DNA of 64,000 bases from Terribacillus aidingensis (GCF_040703035.1 NZ_CP159996.1:1770001-1834000), one strand, 5' to 3'. Counted from the first letter of the stretch, positions 41,391 through 51,483 are shown. Translations and numbers: made by a program. Notes: generated by a model from the letters alone, not told the origin.

Positions 41391-42866
41391 CTAAGAATTC
41401 GGCGCCCTAGTTTTATCAGGAGAATTGGTAATGGTTGGACGATATTTTGTAAGCGGAACCGGTGTACGGTATGCAATTTCTAACAGTGCTTTCAAATTGA
41501 AAGGAATGAACGGCCACATATATGGCGTATTAAGTGATTTGGTGCTTACAAGAATCAATATAGCCAATGTGATACTGATGACGAACCCTGGAACCCCGAA
41601 TATAGCAGTTGCAACCAGGAAAAAGATTCTCGTTATTTTGTTTGATACGCTGAGCTCAAAGCTAGGCGTTACAAAGGAACCGACAGCAGAAACCGCTACA
41701 TAAAGGATTACTTCGGGTGTGAACAACCCTACATTGATGGCTATCTCCCCGATCAGGATAGCTGCGATTAGACCCATTGCCGTAGAAAGCGGGGTCGGAG
41801 TATGGATCGCAGCAAGTCTGAGGAATTCAATACCAAGATCCGCTAGCAGTATTTGCAGGAATAATGGTATATGTCCATCATCTTTATTGGGACCGATAAA
41901 ATCAATGCTTTGCGGCAGCAATTCCGGATGAACCGTGATCAGATACCAAAACGGCAGGAGGAATAGTGAAACAAAGATACCTATCAGTCGGACCCAGCGT
42001 ATGAAGGTTCCTGGTGCTGGTGATTCCCTGTATTCCTCAGCATGCTGCAAATGGGAAAAATAAGTTGCAGGTGTGATGATGACACTTGGTGACGTATCAA
42101 CAATGATAAGCACGTGTCCCTCAAAAAGATGGACGGCGCCAATATCTGGTCTCTCAGTATATCTGACAAGCGGAAACGGTCTATTTCCTTGCTTTACGAG
42201 ATACTCTTCCACTGATTTATCCGACATTGGAAGTCCATCGATTTCGATTTCCTTCAATTCTTTTTTTATCAGCTTCACTAAATTAGGGTCAGCAACGTCC
42301 TCGATATAAGCGATACAAATATCTGTCTTCGATCTTTCTCCTACTTGCATCATTTCCAGCCGAAGCCGTTCGTCACGAATCCTTCTGCGTGTTAAAGCAG
42401 TGTTGATAATGATATTTTCCGTATACCCGTCACGAGGACCACGAATGACTTTCTCCGTGTCGGGCTCTTCGGGCTGTCTTCCTGGATAGGATCTTGTATC
42501 GACAACAAAAGCAAAGTCACAGCCGTCGATGAATACAACGATCAAACCTGATAAGAACTGATCGACACAATCATCAATGCTTTCAGTCCGCTTCACTTGC
42601 ATGTGTACCAGTCGGTTTTCGATGATTTCAGGGATTTTGTTCGTGTTTTTTTCGTCATCATTGATACTCATCAATTTAGAAAGTACACGCTGCACAACTT
42701 CAGCATCTGCAAGACCGGTAGTATAGTAAATCTCTACTTTTTTCTTGAGAATGATCAAGGTACGATGACCGACGTCGAAGGAGACACCTACACCTACACG
42801 TTCCTTCATAAACTCATTTACGTCATCGACCTTAGACGGAATGGGCATTTTTTGTTCATCTGCCAT
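41391..42866 (-). CDS. spoVAF: stage V sporulation protein AF (GerA-family)
   Basis: 491 residues. Related to the A subunits of nutrient germinant receptors; supports dipicolinate release in germination. Cytoplasmic N-terminal half with VGVGVSFDVGHRTLII and PRDGYTENIIINTALTRRRI, membrane region from about 290 to 440, and a proline-rich C-terminal tail. Starts inside the end of spoVAEA (11-base overlap). Last gene of the spoVA operon. Confidence 0.95.
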   Translation of the reverse strand: MADEQKMPIPSKVDDVNEFMKERVGVGVSFDVGHRTLIILKKKVEIYYTTGLADAEVVQRVLSKLMSINDDEKNTNKIPEIIENRLVHMQVKRTESIDDCVDQFLSGLIVVFIDGCDFAFVVDTRSYPGRQPEEPDTEKVIRGPRDGYTENIIINTALTRRRIRDERLRLEMMQVGERSKTDICIAYIEDVADPNLVKLIKKELKEIEIDGLPMSDKSVEEYLVKQGNRPFPLVRYTERPDIGAVHLFEGHVLIIVDTSPSVIITPATYFSHLQHAEEYRESPAPGTFIRWVRLIGIFVSLFLLPFWYLITVHPELLPQSIDFIGPNKDDGHIPLFLQILLADLGIEFLRLAAIHTPTPLSTAMGLIAAILIGEIAINVGLFTPEVILYVAVSAVGSFVTPSFELSVSNKITRIFFLVATAIFGVPGFVISITLAILILVSTKSLNTPYMWPFIPFNLKALLEIAYRTPVPLTKYRPTITNSPDKTRAPNS

Positions 42867-43422
42867 TTCTGCTTCCCTCCCTTTCTAGAATGAGGCGGAT
42901 CGCTTGTTCTGTTATTGGGGAGCCAATCTCGATTGCGTCTTTCCCATGCATTTTCCCGATATCTCCGATCGCGACTACTAAAGGGAGATCAAGCTGGTCA
43001 AGCAGATATACCGTATCGCCATTAATACGTCCGATTTCCTCTGTAATGACGCCTTCCTTATCGACGCCGAATGGCTGTAAATCCCCATCCTGGTCGATGG
43101 AAAAGCTGACGCGGCTCCACTCCCGGTTCTGCGTATGAGATGCAACCGCCAAGGCACCAATCACATCAATTTCCGCATCATCTATAATCGATTGAAGCAG
43201 CAATTCACCACTGCCTACACCCGGTACACCTCCATCATCAAGCAGGACATAAACCGGTTCGACTTCAGCAGCATGGATGGCATCGATTATGGCTTTCGCA
43301 TCCACTGTCATCGGATTATCAGCCAAGTAAGATAAAGACGTTCCGCCTATTTTACCAGCTAGGTAATCGATTGTGCGTTTTGCATAAGCGTCTCCGTCTG
43401 TAATCAGTATTACTCTCTTCAT
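42856..43422 (-). CDS. spoVAEA: stage V sporulation protein AE, soluble subunit (SpoVAEa)
   Basis: 188 residues, no membrane segment. SpoVAEa is an outer, soluble member of the SpoVA dipicolinate channel complex. N-terminal KRVILITDGDAYAKRTIDYLA, then VYVLLDDGGVPGVGSGE and SPITEQAIRLILEREG are the family landmarks. Starts seven bases after spoVAEb. Confidence 0.93.
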   Translation of the reverse strand: MKRVILITDGDAYAKRTIDYLAGKIGGTSLSYLADNPMTVDAKAIIDAIHAAEVEPVYVLLDDGGVPGVGSGELLLQSIIDDAEIDVIGALAVASHTQNREWSRVSFSIDQDGDLQPFGVDKEGVITEEIGRINGDTVYLLDQLDLPLVVAIGDIGKMHGKDAIEIGSPITEQAIRLILEREGSRNGR

Positions 43423-43429
43423 AAAGGGC

Positions 43430-43780
43430 TCATCCCCTTGGTTTAAAGAATACAGACACTAGAAACCCGAAAAGAATCGCAGCAGCAATACCCGCGGATG
43501 TCAGCTGAAACATGCCTAGTGCAATGCCCCAAAAACCATGTTTGTCAGCTTGTTCCATTGCACCATGAAGTAAAGAGTGGCCGAAACTGGTGATAGGGAC
43601 CGAAGCACCGGCACCTGCGAATGAAATCAGATTATCATACAGATCAAACCCATCCAGCACACAGCCTAGTACGACGAAGGTACTCATCACATGTCCAGCA
43701 TCCAATTTAGCAACATCCAAAAGCAGCTGACCCACAACACAAATTAATCCGCCGACTACAAATGCCCAAAAAAAGTCCAT
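43430..43780 (-). CDS. spoVAEB: stage V sporulation protein AE, membrane subunit (SpoVAEb)
   Basis: 116 residues with three to four membrane helices. Paralogue of SpoVAC (shared [22 protein letters not shown] versus FAGAGSAVPVTGF in SpoVAC). Part of the membrane channel for dipicolinate. Two-base gap from spoVAD. Confidence 0.94.
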   Translation of the reverse strand: MDFFWAFVVGGLICVVGQLLLDVAKLDAGHVMSTFVVLGCVLDGFDLYDNLISFAGAGASVPITSFGHSLLHGAMEQADKHGFWGIALGMFQLTSAGIAAAILFGFLVSVFFKPRG

Positions 43781-43782
43781 GC

Positions 43783-44793
43783 TTATCCCTCCTCCCTTAC
43801 GAGAACGACACTATGTGCAATTGCTGGTATGGATTCCTTCTGCCGCAGCAATGTCGGGTTCATTAATGCACCCGTTGCAGTCACCAGTATCCGTTTATAA
43901 GTTCCCTTCCGCATCTCATCCAGAAGATGGCTATACGTTACAATAGCAGAACAAGCCGTACCGCTTCCGCCAGCGAGCATTCCTTGATCGCTGTTATAAA
44001 GCAAATTGCCGCAATCTTTATGTACGGCATCAATGTTTATTCCATCACTGCGGAGCATATCTTTCAAAATAGGCGAACCGACACTCGACAAGTCACCAGT
44101 CACGATCAAATCATAATCCGCAGGTGTAGTGCCAAAATCACTAAAATGTCGTTTGATTGTGTCATATGCTGCCGGAACCATTGCGCTTCCAAGGTCGAAT
44201 GCATTTGTTGCACCAAAATCGACTACCTTGCCAATAGTTGCCCCTTCAATTCGGATTTCGCTCTTTTCACGGCTTATCAGCGCACAACCAGCTCCAGTTG
44301 CTGTACTCGTTGATGTAGCAGGTTTCTGATTGCCATATTCAGTCGGGAAACGGAATTGCCGCTCCGCTGTTGCATTATGGCTGCAGACAGCTGTCAAAAT
44401 GCGGTCTGCTACGCCTGCATCGACCAATTGGGACGCTACCGCCAGCGTTTCCATACTAGTGGAACAGGCTCCGAACATACCGAGGTAGCTCATATCCAAA
44501 TCACGTGCTGTATAGTTAGCACTCACATTTTGGTTTAAAAGATCACCAGCGATGAACATATCAATATGCTGCTGCTTCAAACCAGCTTTCTCCAGCGTTA
44601 TTTGTATAGCATCCTGCAGAAGCTTTCTTTCTGCCATTTCCCAGTTATCTTCTCCGCAGTAAAGATTATCGTAGGATTTATCAAAGGAGCTTCCTAAAGG
44701 ACCTCTCGCTTCCTTCGGTCCTACACTTGTTCCTGTTTCCTGAATATAAACCCGCTGGTTCAGCGTCCAGGACTGCTTGCCTGTTTTCACCAT
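43783..44793 (-). CDS. spoVAD: stage V sporulation protein AD
   Basis: 336 residues. Thiolase-fold protein that binds dipicolinic acid and acts in its uptake into the forespore. The segment [20 protein letters not shown] carries the cysteine at the position of the thiolase nucleophile; [10 protein letters not shown] and [21 protein letters not shown] follow. Not expected to be a working thiolase. Five bases after spoVAC. Confidence 0.96.
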   Translation of the reverse strand: MVKTGKQSWTLNQRVYIQETGTSVGPKEARGPLGSSFDKSYDNLYCGEDNWEMAERKLLQDAIQITLEKAGLKQQHIDMFIAGDLLNQNVSANYTARDLDMSYLGMFGACSTSMETLAVASQLVDAGVADRILTAVCSHNATAERQFRFPTEYGNQKPATSTSTATGAGCALISREKSEIRIEGATIGKVVDFGATNAFDLGSAMVPAAYDTIKRHFSDFGTTPADYDLIVTGDLSSVGSPILKDMLRSDGINIDAVHKDCGNLLYNSDQGMLAGGSGTACSAIVTYSHLLDEMRKGTYKRILVTATGALMNPTLLRQKESIPAIAHSVVLVREEG

Positions 44794-44798
44794 TTTCC

Positions 44799-45260
44799 TT
44801 ATCCCCCGATCAGCTGGCTGAATACATACCGGATGATTCCGACGATATAAGCCGACGTAACCCCGAATACAATAACACTGCCAGCAAGTTTGAACATATT
44901 GGAACCTACTCCAAGCACATACCCTTCCGATTTATATTCCAAGGCAGCACTGGTCACGGCATTGGCGAATCCGGTTACCGGAACCGCTGATCCTGCGCCG
45001 GCGAATTGTGCGATTCGGTCATAGACCCCGATCCCTGTCAATATCGCAGATATAAGTATCAGTGTTGTGACAGTGGGCGTTCCGGCCTCCTGCTGGGACA
45101 TATCAAAAACTTGCATGTAAAATTTAGTCAGCAGTTCTCCAATAAGACAGATAAAACCGCCGACAAAGAAAGCTTTCAAACAATTTCTCACATAGGGGAC
45201 TTTCGGATAATACGTTTTCGCTGTATTGCTGTAATTTTCTTTCTTGAACTTGGAATCCAT
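44799..45260 (-). CDS. spoVAC: stage V sporulation protein AC
   Basis: 153 residues. Membrane subunit of the dipicolinate channel, reported to be mechanosensitive in B. subtilis. Cytoplasmic N-terminal region (1-30) then about four helices; KAFFVGGFICLIGELL and AGAGSAVPVTGFANAVTSAA are typical. Start ATG at 45260, preceded by AGAGGTG; the frame is open upstream into spoVAB but without a ribosome site. Confidence 0.95.
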   Translation of the reverse strand: MDSKFKKENYSNTAKTYYPKVPYVRNCLKAFFVGGFICLIGELLTKFYMQVFDMSQQEAGTPTVTTLILISAILTGIGVYDRIAQFAGAGSAVPVTGFANAVTSAALEYKSEGYVLGVGSNMFKLAGSVIVFGVTSAYIVGIIRYVFSQLIGG

Positions 45261-45276
45261 GATGTCACCTCTTTGA

Positions 45277-45693
45277 TTAATAGGAAAGTAAAAGCCATTG
45301 GAACAAGGATCCGGTGATTTTCCCCAGGACGATTGCCATGAAGAACCAGATAAGACTGCCATCCAGACCAATTCGTCTAGTCAGTATTGGAAATACATTC
45401 AATACTTCTGTCAGAGCCGCAGCAAGCATTCCGACGAATATTCCATGCAAAAGACCCCACAGCGTGATCAGCAGAATCGGCGCATGAAAATGGAAATAGT
45501 GGAAAGAAAGAATCGTTCCGGCAAAAGCACCGGCAGTTACACCTGCTTCATAAGAAATCAGGAAATGATGGGTTTTACTTAGCTGCACCAACCTTGGAAT
45601 AATACCTAGTACAGTCAAAAATGCGACAAATCCTGCTCCAGTTGCTAGCCCGGCACTGAGTCCGATCACCAATTCAACTATGGCGATCCACAT
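45277..45693 (-). CDS. spoVAB: stage V sporulation protein AB
   Basis: 138 residues, four hydrophobic helices. GLSAGLATGAGFVAFLTVLG at the N-terminus and LTEVLNVFPILTRRIGL in the middle match the family. Member of the SpoVA complex; role within it is undefined. Overlaps spoVAA by 20 bases. Confidence 0.94.
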   Translation of the reverse strand: MWIAIVELVIGLSAGLATGAGFVAFLTVLGIIPRLVQLSKTHHFLISYEAGVTAGAFAGTILSFHYFHFHAPILLITLWGLLHGIFVGMLAAALTEVLNVFPILTRRIGLDGSLIWFFMAIVLGKITGSLFQWLLLSY

Positions 45694-46297
45694 GCTGCTG
45701 TTCCAATTCGTTTTCGTGATAAGCTACATAAACATCCATATCACGCTGATATTTGTGCATCTCCACCTCAAGCGGGCTAGGCTCTTCATTCAAACGTTTT
45801 TTGAATACATGGTTGAAAAAGAGAATCATCCCAACTCCGATGCCAATGCTGTACGGAATTTGCAGCCATAGCGGATGCACAAGCCTTTCCCCTGTCAATA
45901 AGAAATGGATTTGCTGCTGCACCGGCTCCATCGCAACATCAAAATGGAAATTCATGATCGTCATTGCCGATCCTATGAACAAAAGCAGCCAGATAAGAAT
46001 GACGAGCGGCCATACAATGCGTTTTGTTGTATGCTGGACATGGACAATGGTCTGTTCAGCACCGATCAGCTGCAGTTCATGCTCAGGGAATAGCTTCATC
46101 AGCTGCTGGAAGACCGAGAAGCAATCGAGGACAACAATATTGCTGTCTTTCTTCGTAATCCGGTGGATCACCGTGTCAAGCATGCGCTCCTTATAGTCTC
46201 CAGCATTTGCGATATGTGCGATATCTTTGAGCTTGATCACAGATTCTGGATCAGTAGTGATTTTCCGGATGAACCGGATATATACAATAGCTGGCAT
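45674..46297 (-). CDS. spoVAA: stage V sporulation protein AA
   Basis: 207 residues. Soluble N-terminal half (about 1-90, IRFIRKITTDPESVIKLKDI) and two membrane helices (about 98-120 and 140-162). First gene of the seven-gene spoVA operon, behind a good sigma-G-type promoter. AGGAGAGGTG before the ATG. Confidence 0.93.
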   Translation of the reverse strand: MPAIVYIRFIRKITTDPESVIKLKDIAHIANAGDYKERMLDTVIHRITKKDSNIVVLDCFSVFQQLMKLFPEHELQLIGAEQTIVHVQHTTKRIVWPLVILIWLLLFIGSAMTIMNFHFDVAMEPVQQQIHFLLTGERLVHPLWLQIPYSIGIGVGMILFFNHVFKKRLNEEPSPLEVEMHKYQRDMDVYVAYHENELEQQHVDRHS

Positions 46298-46335
46298 AAT
46301 GCACCTCTCCTCCTATGAAGAAGGGTTTCTGTACT

Positions 46336-46364
46336 TAGTATGGGAAAAGCGAAGGAAAACATGC
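46336..46364 (-). promoter_or_regulatory. sigma-G-type promoter of the spoVA operon
   Basis: Minus strand GCATG (46364-46360), 17-bp spacer, CATACTA (46342-46336); the -10 is a perfect sigma-G match and the -35 fits GMATR. Predicted leader about 32 bases. Agrees with forespore expression of spoVA. Confidence 0.75.
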
Positions 46365-46380
46365 TGGTAATTACAGGCAA

Positions 46381-46412
46381 TAAAAAAAGCTTCTGCACGA
46401 GGTGCAAAAGCT
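46381..46412 (-). terminator. terminator of the spoIIA operon
   Basis: Stem AGCTTCTGCAC (46388-46398)/GTGCAAAAGCT (46402-46412), one mismatch, loop GAG, followed on the minus strand by TTTTTTTA. Includes the sigF stop codon. Confidence 0.85.
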
Positions 46413-47175
46413 ACTTCTCCAGCTGCTCTTTGATGGCAGCCAATATTTTCTTTTCAAGCCGGGAAACCTGGACTTGGGAAATTCCAAGCCGTTCGGATAC
46501 TTCCGATTGCGTCTGATCTTTGTAAAATCGCAAATATACGATAAGACGCTCTCTTTCACCAAGTGATTGTATCGCTTCTTGCAAGGCAAGCTTATCGAAC
46601 CAGTTATCATCTTGTTCGGCAATCTGATCCAATAAGGTGATTGGATCTCCATCATTTTCGAAAACAGTCTCATGAATTGAATGAGGCAGCTTTGCAGCCT
46701 CTTCCGCATGGATGATATCCTCCGGCTCCAACTCCAGTTCCTTGGCAATTTCCTGGATGGTCGGTACTCGATTGAGTGTTTTTGTCATTTCTTCTTTTTT
46801 CTTTCTTACTTTATTAGCTGTTTCTTTCAGCGAACGGCTAACCTTCAGACTGCCATCGTCTCGAATGAAGCGCTGAATCTCACCGATAATCATCGGAACC
46901 GCATATGTCGAAAATCGAACGTCATATGACAAATCAAATTTATCAATCGATTTGATTAATCCGATACAGCCGATCTGGAACAAATCATCCGGATCATAGC
47001 CGCGATTTATAAAACGCTGGACGACAGACCAGACGAGCCGAACATTTCTTTCAACAAGGATGTCCCTTGCTTCTTTATCACCATTCTGACTTAACTGGAT
47101 GTATGTTTTTACTTGCTTATCGGTCAATTGCTCTTTTGCCTTCTGCTGTTTTAAATATACATCCATCTGCCCCAC
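46411..47175 (-). CDS. sigF: RNA polymerase sigma-F factor
   Basis: 254 residues. First forespore-specific sigma factor, held inactive by SpoIIAB until septation. Region 2 GCIGLIKSIDKFDLSYDVRF and STYAVPMIIGEIQRFIRDDG; region 4 helix-turn-helix SEVSERLGISQVQVSRLEKK. ATG directly abuts the spoIIAB stop codon, with GGTGGGG inside the end of spoIIAB. Third gene of spoIIAA-spoIIAB-sigF. Confidence 0.98.
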   Translation of the reverse strand: MGQMDVYLKQQKAKEQLTDKQVKTYIQLSQNGDKEARDILVERNVRLVWSVVQRFINRGYDPDDLFQIGCIGLIKSIDKFDLSYDVRFSTYAVPMIIGEIQRFIRDDGSLKVSRSLKETANKVRKKKEEMTKTLNRVPTIQEIAKELELEPEDIIHAEEAAKLPHSIHETVFENDGDPITLLDQIAEQDDNWFDKLALQEAIQSLGERERLIVYLRFYKDQTQSEVSERLGISQVQVSRLEKKILAAIKEQLEK

Positions 47176-47619
47176 CTACTGACTCATGGCTTTGCTTCGA
47201 TTGAACTGCTTATTCATCGTTACTGTTGTGCCTTCACCTTCAGTAGAATGCACATACACATGATCCATGAAATTTTCCATGATGGTAAAACCCATACCGG
47301 AGCGTTCCAGATCTGGCTTTGATGTGTAAAGGGGTTCCATTGCTTCATCGACATCCGGAATACCGACGCCTTCATCCTGGATAATCAATTCCACTTCATC
47401 ATCAGATAATGTACAAATTATTGTAATCATCTGATCTGGATCTGAATTATAGCCATGGATGATGGAATTAGTTACAGCTTCAGATACGACTGTTTTGATT
47501 TCGGTAAGCTCGTCCATTGTCGGGTCCAGCTGAGATACGAAGGATGCAACTGTTACACGGGCAAAAGCTTCGTTCCTGCTTTGACTTGAAAAAGAGAACC
47601 GCATCATATTCGTGTTCAT
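47176..47619 (-). CDS. spoIIAB: anti-sigma-F factor SpoIIAB
   Basis: 147 residues. GHKL-fold serine kinase that binds sigma-F and phosphorylates SpoIIAA. N box [14 protein letters not shown]1 box [10 protein letters not shown]2 box [15 protein letters not shown] are all intact. Overlaps spoIIAA by four bases. Confidence 0.97.
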   Translation of the reverse strand: MNTNMMRFSFSSQSRNEAFARVTVASFVSQLDPTMDELTEIKTVVSEAVTNSIIHGYNSDPDQMITIICTLSDDEVELIIQDEGVGIPDVDEAMEPLYTSKPDLERSGMGFTIMENFMDHVYVHSTEGEGTTVTMNKQFNRSKAMSQ

Positions 47620-47972
47620 GATAATACCACCCCGAAAGTTTCCAGCGCATAGCGCTCATTTTCTTCAAATCGGATAATCTTGAATAGCCCGGATAGCTGA
47701 AACAGTCTGTCTACAGCCGGTGTCAGACTGCAGACGACCATTTCCCTTCCTTCTGCTTTCAATTCTTTATATCTGCCGAGAATAACACCTAGACCCGAGC
47801 TATCCATAAATGAAAGAGATTCCAAATTCAGGACCATATGCTTGATTCCAGGCTGCTGCAGGGCAAGCTGCCAGCTTTCCTTTAATTCGCTCGCAGTGTG
47901 ATGATCGAGCTCCCCGTTTAGACGTGCCAGCAAGATGGATTCCTTCAATTCATAATCAACTGTCAACCCCAT
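47616..47972 (-). CDS. spoIIAA: anti-anti-sigma factor SpoIIAA
   Basis: 118 residues, STAS domain. Unphosphorylated SpoIIAA releases sigma-F from SpoIIAB. The phosphorylation site is the serine of [14 protein letters not shown] (about Ser57/58). GGGAGGAG precedes the ATG. Possible sigma-H elements upstream are weak. Confidence 0.97.
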   Translation of the reverse strand: MGLTVDYELKESILLARLNGELDHHTASELKESWQLALQQPGIKHMVLNLESLSFMDSSGLGVILGRYKELKAEGREMVVCSLTPAVDRLFQLSGLFKIIRFEENERYALETFGVVLS

Positions 47973-48000
47973 AGCTTTTCTCCTCCCTTGTCTGCATATA

Positions 48001-48029
48001 GATTTCTGCAGAAAAAGGCGAATACCTTT
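48001..48029 (-). promoter_or_regulatory. weak sigma-H-like promoter of spoIIA
   Basis: Minus strand AAAGGTATT (48029-48021) and GCAGAAATC (48009-48001), imperfect against RnAGGAwWW and RnnGAATww, spacing 11 bp. Suggested mainly by knowledge that spoIIA of B. subtilis uses sigma-H. Confidence 0.3.
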
Positions 48030-48071
48030 CGAGTGACAAAATTAGAAGAAACTCGTAGGTCTTAGTCAGAA

Positions 48072-49232
48072 TCAGCGGAATTTCACCACATCATCAAAGC
48101 TGCGTTTGATCAGCAGCCAATAGCTCGCCTTTGGTACGTCTTCTTTCATGATAAGAGGCGTTGAAGAAATACGTTTTCCATCAGCCTTTACTTCCAGCAC
48201 ACCTACTTGTTCCCCTGCTTTCAGAGGAAGGGAGAGCTCTGGTTTATATACGATTTTCGTCGACAATTCTCCAAGATTTTCTCCTTTTTTGACAAGCAGC
48301 GATACAGGTGCAGCTGTTACAACTGGAACGTCCTTATCGCGAGCCTTCAGCATATCAAGCTTGGCCACAGTCTGATCCTGTTTGTAAAGCTGCTTTACTG
48401 TGTATTGGTTAAAGCCATAATCGAGCAGCTGAGACACTTCATTATTACGCTGTTTTGGAGTCTCGGCACCCATTACGACCGCGATCACCCTCATCCCATC
48501 CTTCTTTGCAGTTGCGGTTAGACAATATCTTGCTTCTCTCGTGAAGCCGGTTTTCAAGCCGTCGACTCCAGGATAGAATTTCACGAGCTTGTTCGTATTG
48601 ACGAGCCAGAATGGATCGTCAGAATCCTTGCGCAGATAATCTTCATAAATACTTGTGAATTCAGTGATTTCTTCATGTCCAAGCAATGCTCTGGCCATCA
48701 ATGCCATATCCTTAGCTGTCGAATAGTGATCTTCTGCAGGAAGACCGGTAGCATTTTGGAACTTCGTATGAGTCAGTCCGAGTTCTCTTGCCTTCTCGTT
48801 CATTTTTTGGACGAATCCATCCTCGGTACCTGCAATCTTCTCCGCCAATGCCACACTTGCATCGTTACCTGATGCAACAGCTACACCTTTTAAGAGATCC
48901 TTCACTGTCATTTCTTCTCCAGGTTCAAGGAAAATTTGTGAGCCGCCCATGCTCGCTGCGTACTCACTCGCTCTGACTTTTTCATCATATCGAAGCTTGC
49001 CAGCTTCGATTTCTTCCATAATCAAAAGCATCGTCATGATCTTCGTCATACTGGCAGGAGGGAGTTGTTCCTCCATATTCTCACCAGCCAGGACACGACC
49101 GGTATCTCGTTCAATCAAGATTGATGATTTAGCTGTCTTCTCCTCTTGTTTTGCAGCGAAAGTCTGTGGCGGCAACGCCATAAGACTGATAACGAACGCG
49201 ATCAGCAAACTTACTAGACTCATTTTTTTCAT
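48072..49232 (-). CDS. dacF: D-alanyl-D-alanine carboxypeptidase DacF
   Basis: 386 residues. Forespore-expressed penicillin-binding protein that adjusts cortex cross-linking together with DacB. Signal peptide (1-27), SMTK with catalytic Ser61, SGN in VASGNDAS, KTG in GLKTGFT; C-terminal PBP5-type domain and a final amphipathic helix (YWLLIKRSFDDVVKF) for membrane attachment. Directly upstream of spoIIAA, as in B. subtilis where read-through from dacF adds to spoIIA expression. Confidence 0.95.
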   Translation of the reverse strand: MKKMSLVSLLIAFVISLMALPPQTFAAKQEEKTAKSSILIERDTGRVLAGENMEEQLPPASMTKIMTMLLIMEEIEAGKLRYDEKVRASEYAASMGGSQIFLEPGEEMTVKDLLKGVAVASGNDASVALAEKIAGTEDGFVQKMNEKARELGLTHTKFQNATGLPAEDHYSTAKDMALMARALLGHEEITEFTSIYEDYLRKDSDDPFWLVNTNKLVKFYPGVDGLKTGFTREARYCLTATAKKDGMRVIAVVMGAETPKQRNNEVSQLLDYGFNQYTVKQLYKQDQTVAKLDMLKARDKDVPVVTAAPVSLLVKKGENLGELSTKIVYKPELSLPLKAGEQVGVLEVKADGKRISSTPLIMKEDVPKASYWLLIKRSFDDVVKFR

Positions 49233-49302
49233 TTAAGGTTCCTCCGTTTACGGTAATACAGTTAGAATCTCCCAAATGAAATGATTTATTAATAATTTGT
49301 AC

Positions 49303-49334
49303 ACAAAAAAAGCAGCCCTTCAAAAGGACTGCTT
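49303..49334 (-). terminator. terminator of pdp
   Basis: Stem AGCAGCCCTT (49311-49320)/AAGGACTGCT (49324-49333) with one mismatch, followed on the minus strand by TTTTTTTGTGT. Confidence 0.85.
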
Positions 49335-49339
49335 TAACA

Positions 49340-50641
49340 TTAGGAAATGACGTCGTAAATCAGTTCCATTTTTTCTGGCTGCGCTGCATTGATTGTATAT
49401 GAAGCCAAGACTTTACTTACAGAATCAGCAGCTTGTGCATCACGTGCATGCAGGATTGCTATCGTTTCGCCTTGCTCAACAGCATCTCCTTGCTTTTTCT
49501 TCAGGGTGATACCAACTGCGTGATCGATGTCATCGTCTTTTGTTGCACGGCCAGCCCCTAGGTACATCGCTGCGGTTCCGATTCCTTCAGCATCGATACT
49601 GTGAACGAAGCCAGCAGCAGGTGCTTTGACCTCAATATGATGATCCGCCTGAGGGAGAAGCTCCGGATTATCGACAAGCGCTGTATCGCCGCCCTGAGCC
49701 CCAATGAACGTACGGAAAGCTGCTAGTGCAGTTCCGTTATCCAAGCAGGCTTCCAGATGCGTACGTGCTTCCTCGTAGCTTGAGAACTTATTAGCCAAAA
49801 GCGCCATATGAGCTGCCAATTCAACGGAAATTTCACGTAGATCTGTTATCTTCTCGCCGCTTAATACTTGGATTGCTTCTTTTACTTCGTTGCTGTTTCC
49901 GACCTCAAAACCGAGCGGCTGGTTCATATCCGTAATGACTGCTACAGTCTGTCGACCGAGGTTCTTCCCGATTTTAACCATTGTTTCCGCCAATTTTTTG
50001 GAGTCATCCAATGATTTCATGAAAGCACCAGATCCTGTTTTCACGTCCAGGACGATCGCTTCCGCACCAGATGCCAGCTTTTTGCTCATGATGGAACTAG
50101 CGATTAGCGGAATCGCGTTAACCGTGCCTGTAACATCACGCAGCGCATATAGCTTTTTATCAGCGGGTGCCAAGTTGCCCGTCTGACCCGCAACCGCAAG
50201 TTTGTTTTCATTCACCAATCCCATGAATTGCTCGCGGCTCAAATCAATTGAGAAGCCTTCGAAGGATTCAAGTTTATCTAATGTCCCGCCAGTGTGACCC
50301 AAACCGCGGCCTGACATTTTCGCAACTGGAATTCCGATGCTAGCGACTAGCGGCCCAGTAATCAAGGTGATTTTGTCTCCTACACCGCCTGTGCTATGTT
50401 TATCGACCTTTTTACCTTCGATGCTGCTAAGGTCAAATGTTTCACCGGAATTGGCCATCTCTTCTGTCAGCCAAGCTGTTTCTTCTTCTGTCATGCCATT
50501 AAAATAGACAGTCATCAAGAAGGCAGAGGCCTGATAGTCAGGAATGTCTCCTTTTGTATAACCATGGACGAAAAAGGCTACCTCTTCTTTGGAGAGCGTG
50601 CCGCCGTCTCTTTTCTTTGTAATTAAATCAACCATTCTCAT
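49340..50641 (-). CDS. pdp: pyrimidine-nucleoside phosphorylase
   Basis: 433 residues. Phosphorolyses uridine, thymidine and deoxyuridine. Signature SGRGLGHTGGTLDKLESFEG and VDKHSTGGVGDK for phosphate, with DVKTGSGAFMKS for substrate. Starts MRMVDLI like its relatives. Follows punA by 15 bp; together with drm forms a nucleoside salvage operon. Confidence 0.97.
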   Translation of the reverse strand: MRMVDLITKKRDGGTLSKEEVAFFVHGYTKGDIPDYQASAFLMTVYFNGMTEEETAWLTEEMANSGETFDLSSIEGKKVDKHSTGGVGDKITLITGPLVASIGIPVAKMSGRGLGHTGGTLDKLESFEGFSIDLSREQFMGLVNENKLAVAGQTGNLAPADKKLYALRDVTGTVNAIPLIASSIMSKKLASGAEAIVLDVKTGSGAFMKSLDDSKKLAETMVKIGKNLGRQTVAVITDMNQPLGFEVGNSNEVKEAIQVLSGEKITDLREISVELAAHMALLANKFSSYEEARTHLEACLDNGTALAAFRTFIGAQGGDTALVDNPELLPQADHHIEVKAPAAGFVHSIDAEGIGTAAMYLGAGRATKDDDIDHAVGITLKKKQGDAVEQGETIAILHARDAQAADSVSKVLASYTINAAQPEKMELIYDVIS

Positions 50642-50656
50642 ATCCGTTCACCTGCT

Positions 50657-51481
50657 TTATTTTATTGGAAGCTGCTTGACAATTTCTTTTACGAAACGAA
50701 GAAAATCTTCCCTTACTTGACTCGTTGTCTCCATTACTTCATCATGTGTAAGCGGTTGATCTAAGATACCAGCTGCCATATTGGAGATACAGGAGATACC
50801 CAAGACTTCCATTTTTGCATGACTTGCAACAATAACTTCCGGAACCGTAGACATACCCACAGCGTCCCCGCCCCAAACACGGAGCATCCGCACTTCGGCA
50901 CCTGTTTCATAAGAAGGACCTGTGTTGCCGACATAAACGCCTTCCTTCACTCCAAGACCGATTTTAGCAGCTACTTCACGCGCATAGCCAAGTAGCTCTT
51001 TGCTGTAGACAGAAGACATATCCGGGAAACGGGCTCCAAGCTCTTCGTCGTTTGGTCCAATAAGCGGATTTGTTCCCATATTGTTGATATGATCCGTGAT
51101 CAGCATCAAATCGCCCGGCTCGAAGCTTTCGTTGATTCCGCCGGCTGCATTGGTGACAATCAATGCTTGTACACCAAGAGCCTTCATCACACGGACAGGT
51201 AAAGTTACTAGCTCCATCGGATACCCTTCATAGAAGTGGAAGCGGCCTTGCATAGCAATTACATCCTGCCCTTCCAGCTTGCCAATGACAAGCTGTCCTT
51301 TATGTCCGCTGACCGTCGATACTGGGAACCCTGGAATATCACCATAAGGTACGACCGTCGTTTCTGTGATTTCATCAGCCAGTACTCCAAGCCCTGATCC
51401 AAGAATGAGACCTATCTTAGGTGTGGCAGTCAATTTCTCTTTAATATAATCTGCTGCCTGTTTGATTGCTTCTGCCTGCAT
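50657..51481 (-). CDS. punA: purine-nucleoside phosphorylase PunA
   Basis: 274 residues. Trimeric-type PNP that splits guanosine and inosine. Phosphate-binding GLILGSGLG, GRFHFYEGYP, ALIVTNAAGGIN and the base-binding GVYVGNTGPSYET are present. The ATG at 51481 is eight bases from AAGGGG; the in-frame ATG at 51487 overlaps the drm stop and is too close. Middle gene of drm-punA-pdp. Confidence 0.95.
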   Translation of the reverse strand: MQAEAIKQAADYIKEKLTATPKIGLILGSGLGVLADEITETTVVPYGDIPGFPVSTVSGHKGQLVIGKLEGQDVIAMQGRFHFYEGYPMELVTLPVRVMKALGVQALIVTNAAGGINESFEPGDLMLITDHINNMGTNPLIGPNDEELGARFPDMSSVYSKELLGYAREVAAKIGLGVKEGVYVGNTGPSYETGAEVRMLRVWGGDAVGMSTVPEVIVASHAKMEVLGISCISNMAAGILDQPLTHDEVMETTSQVREDFLRFVKEIVKQLPIK

Positions 51482-51483
51482 GT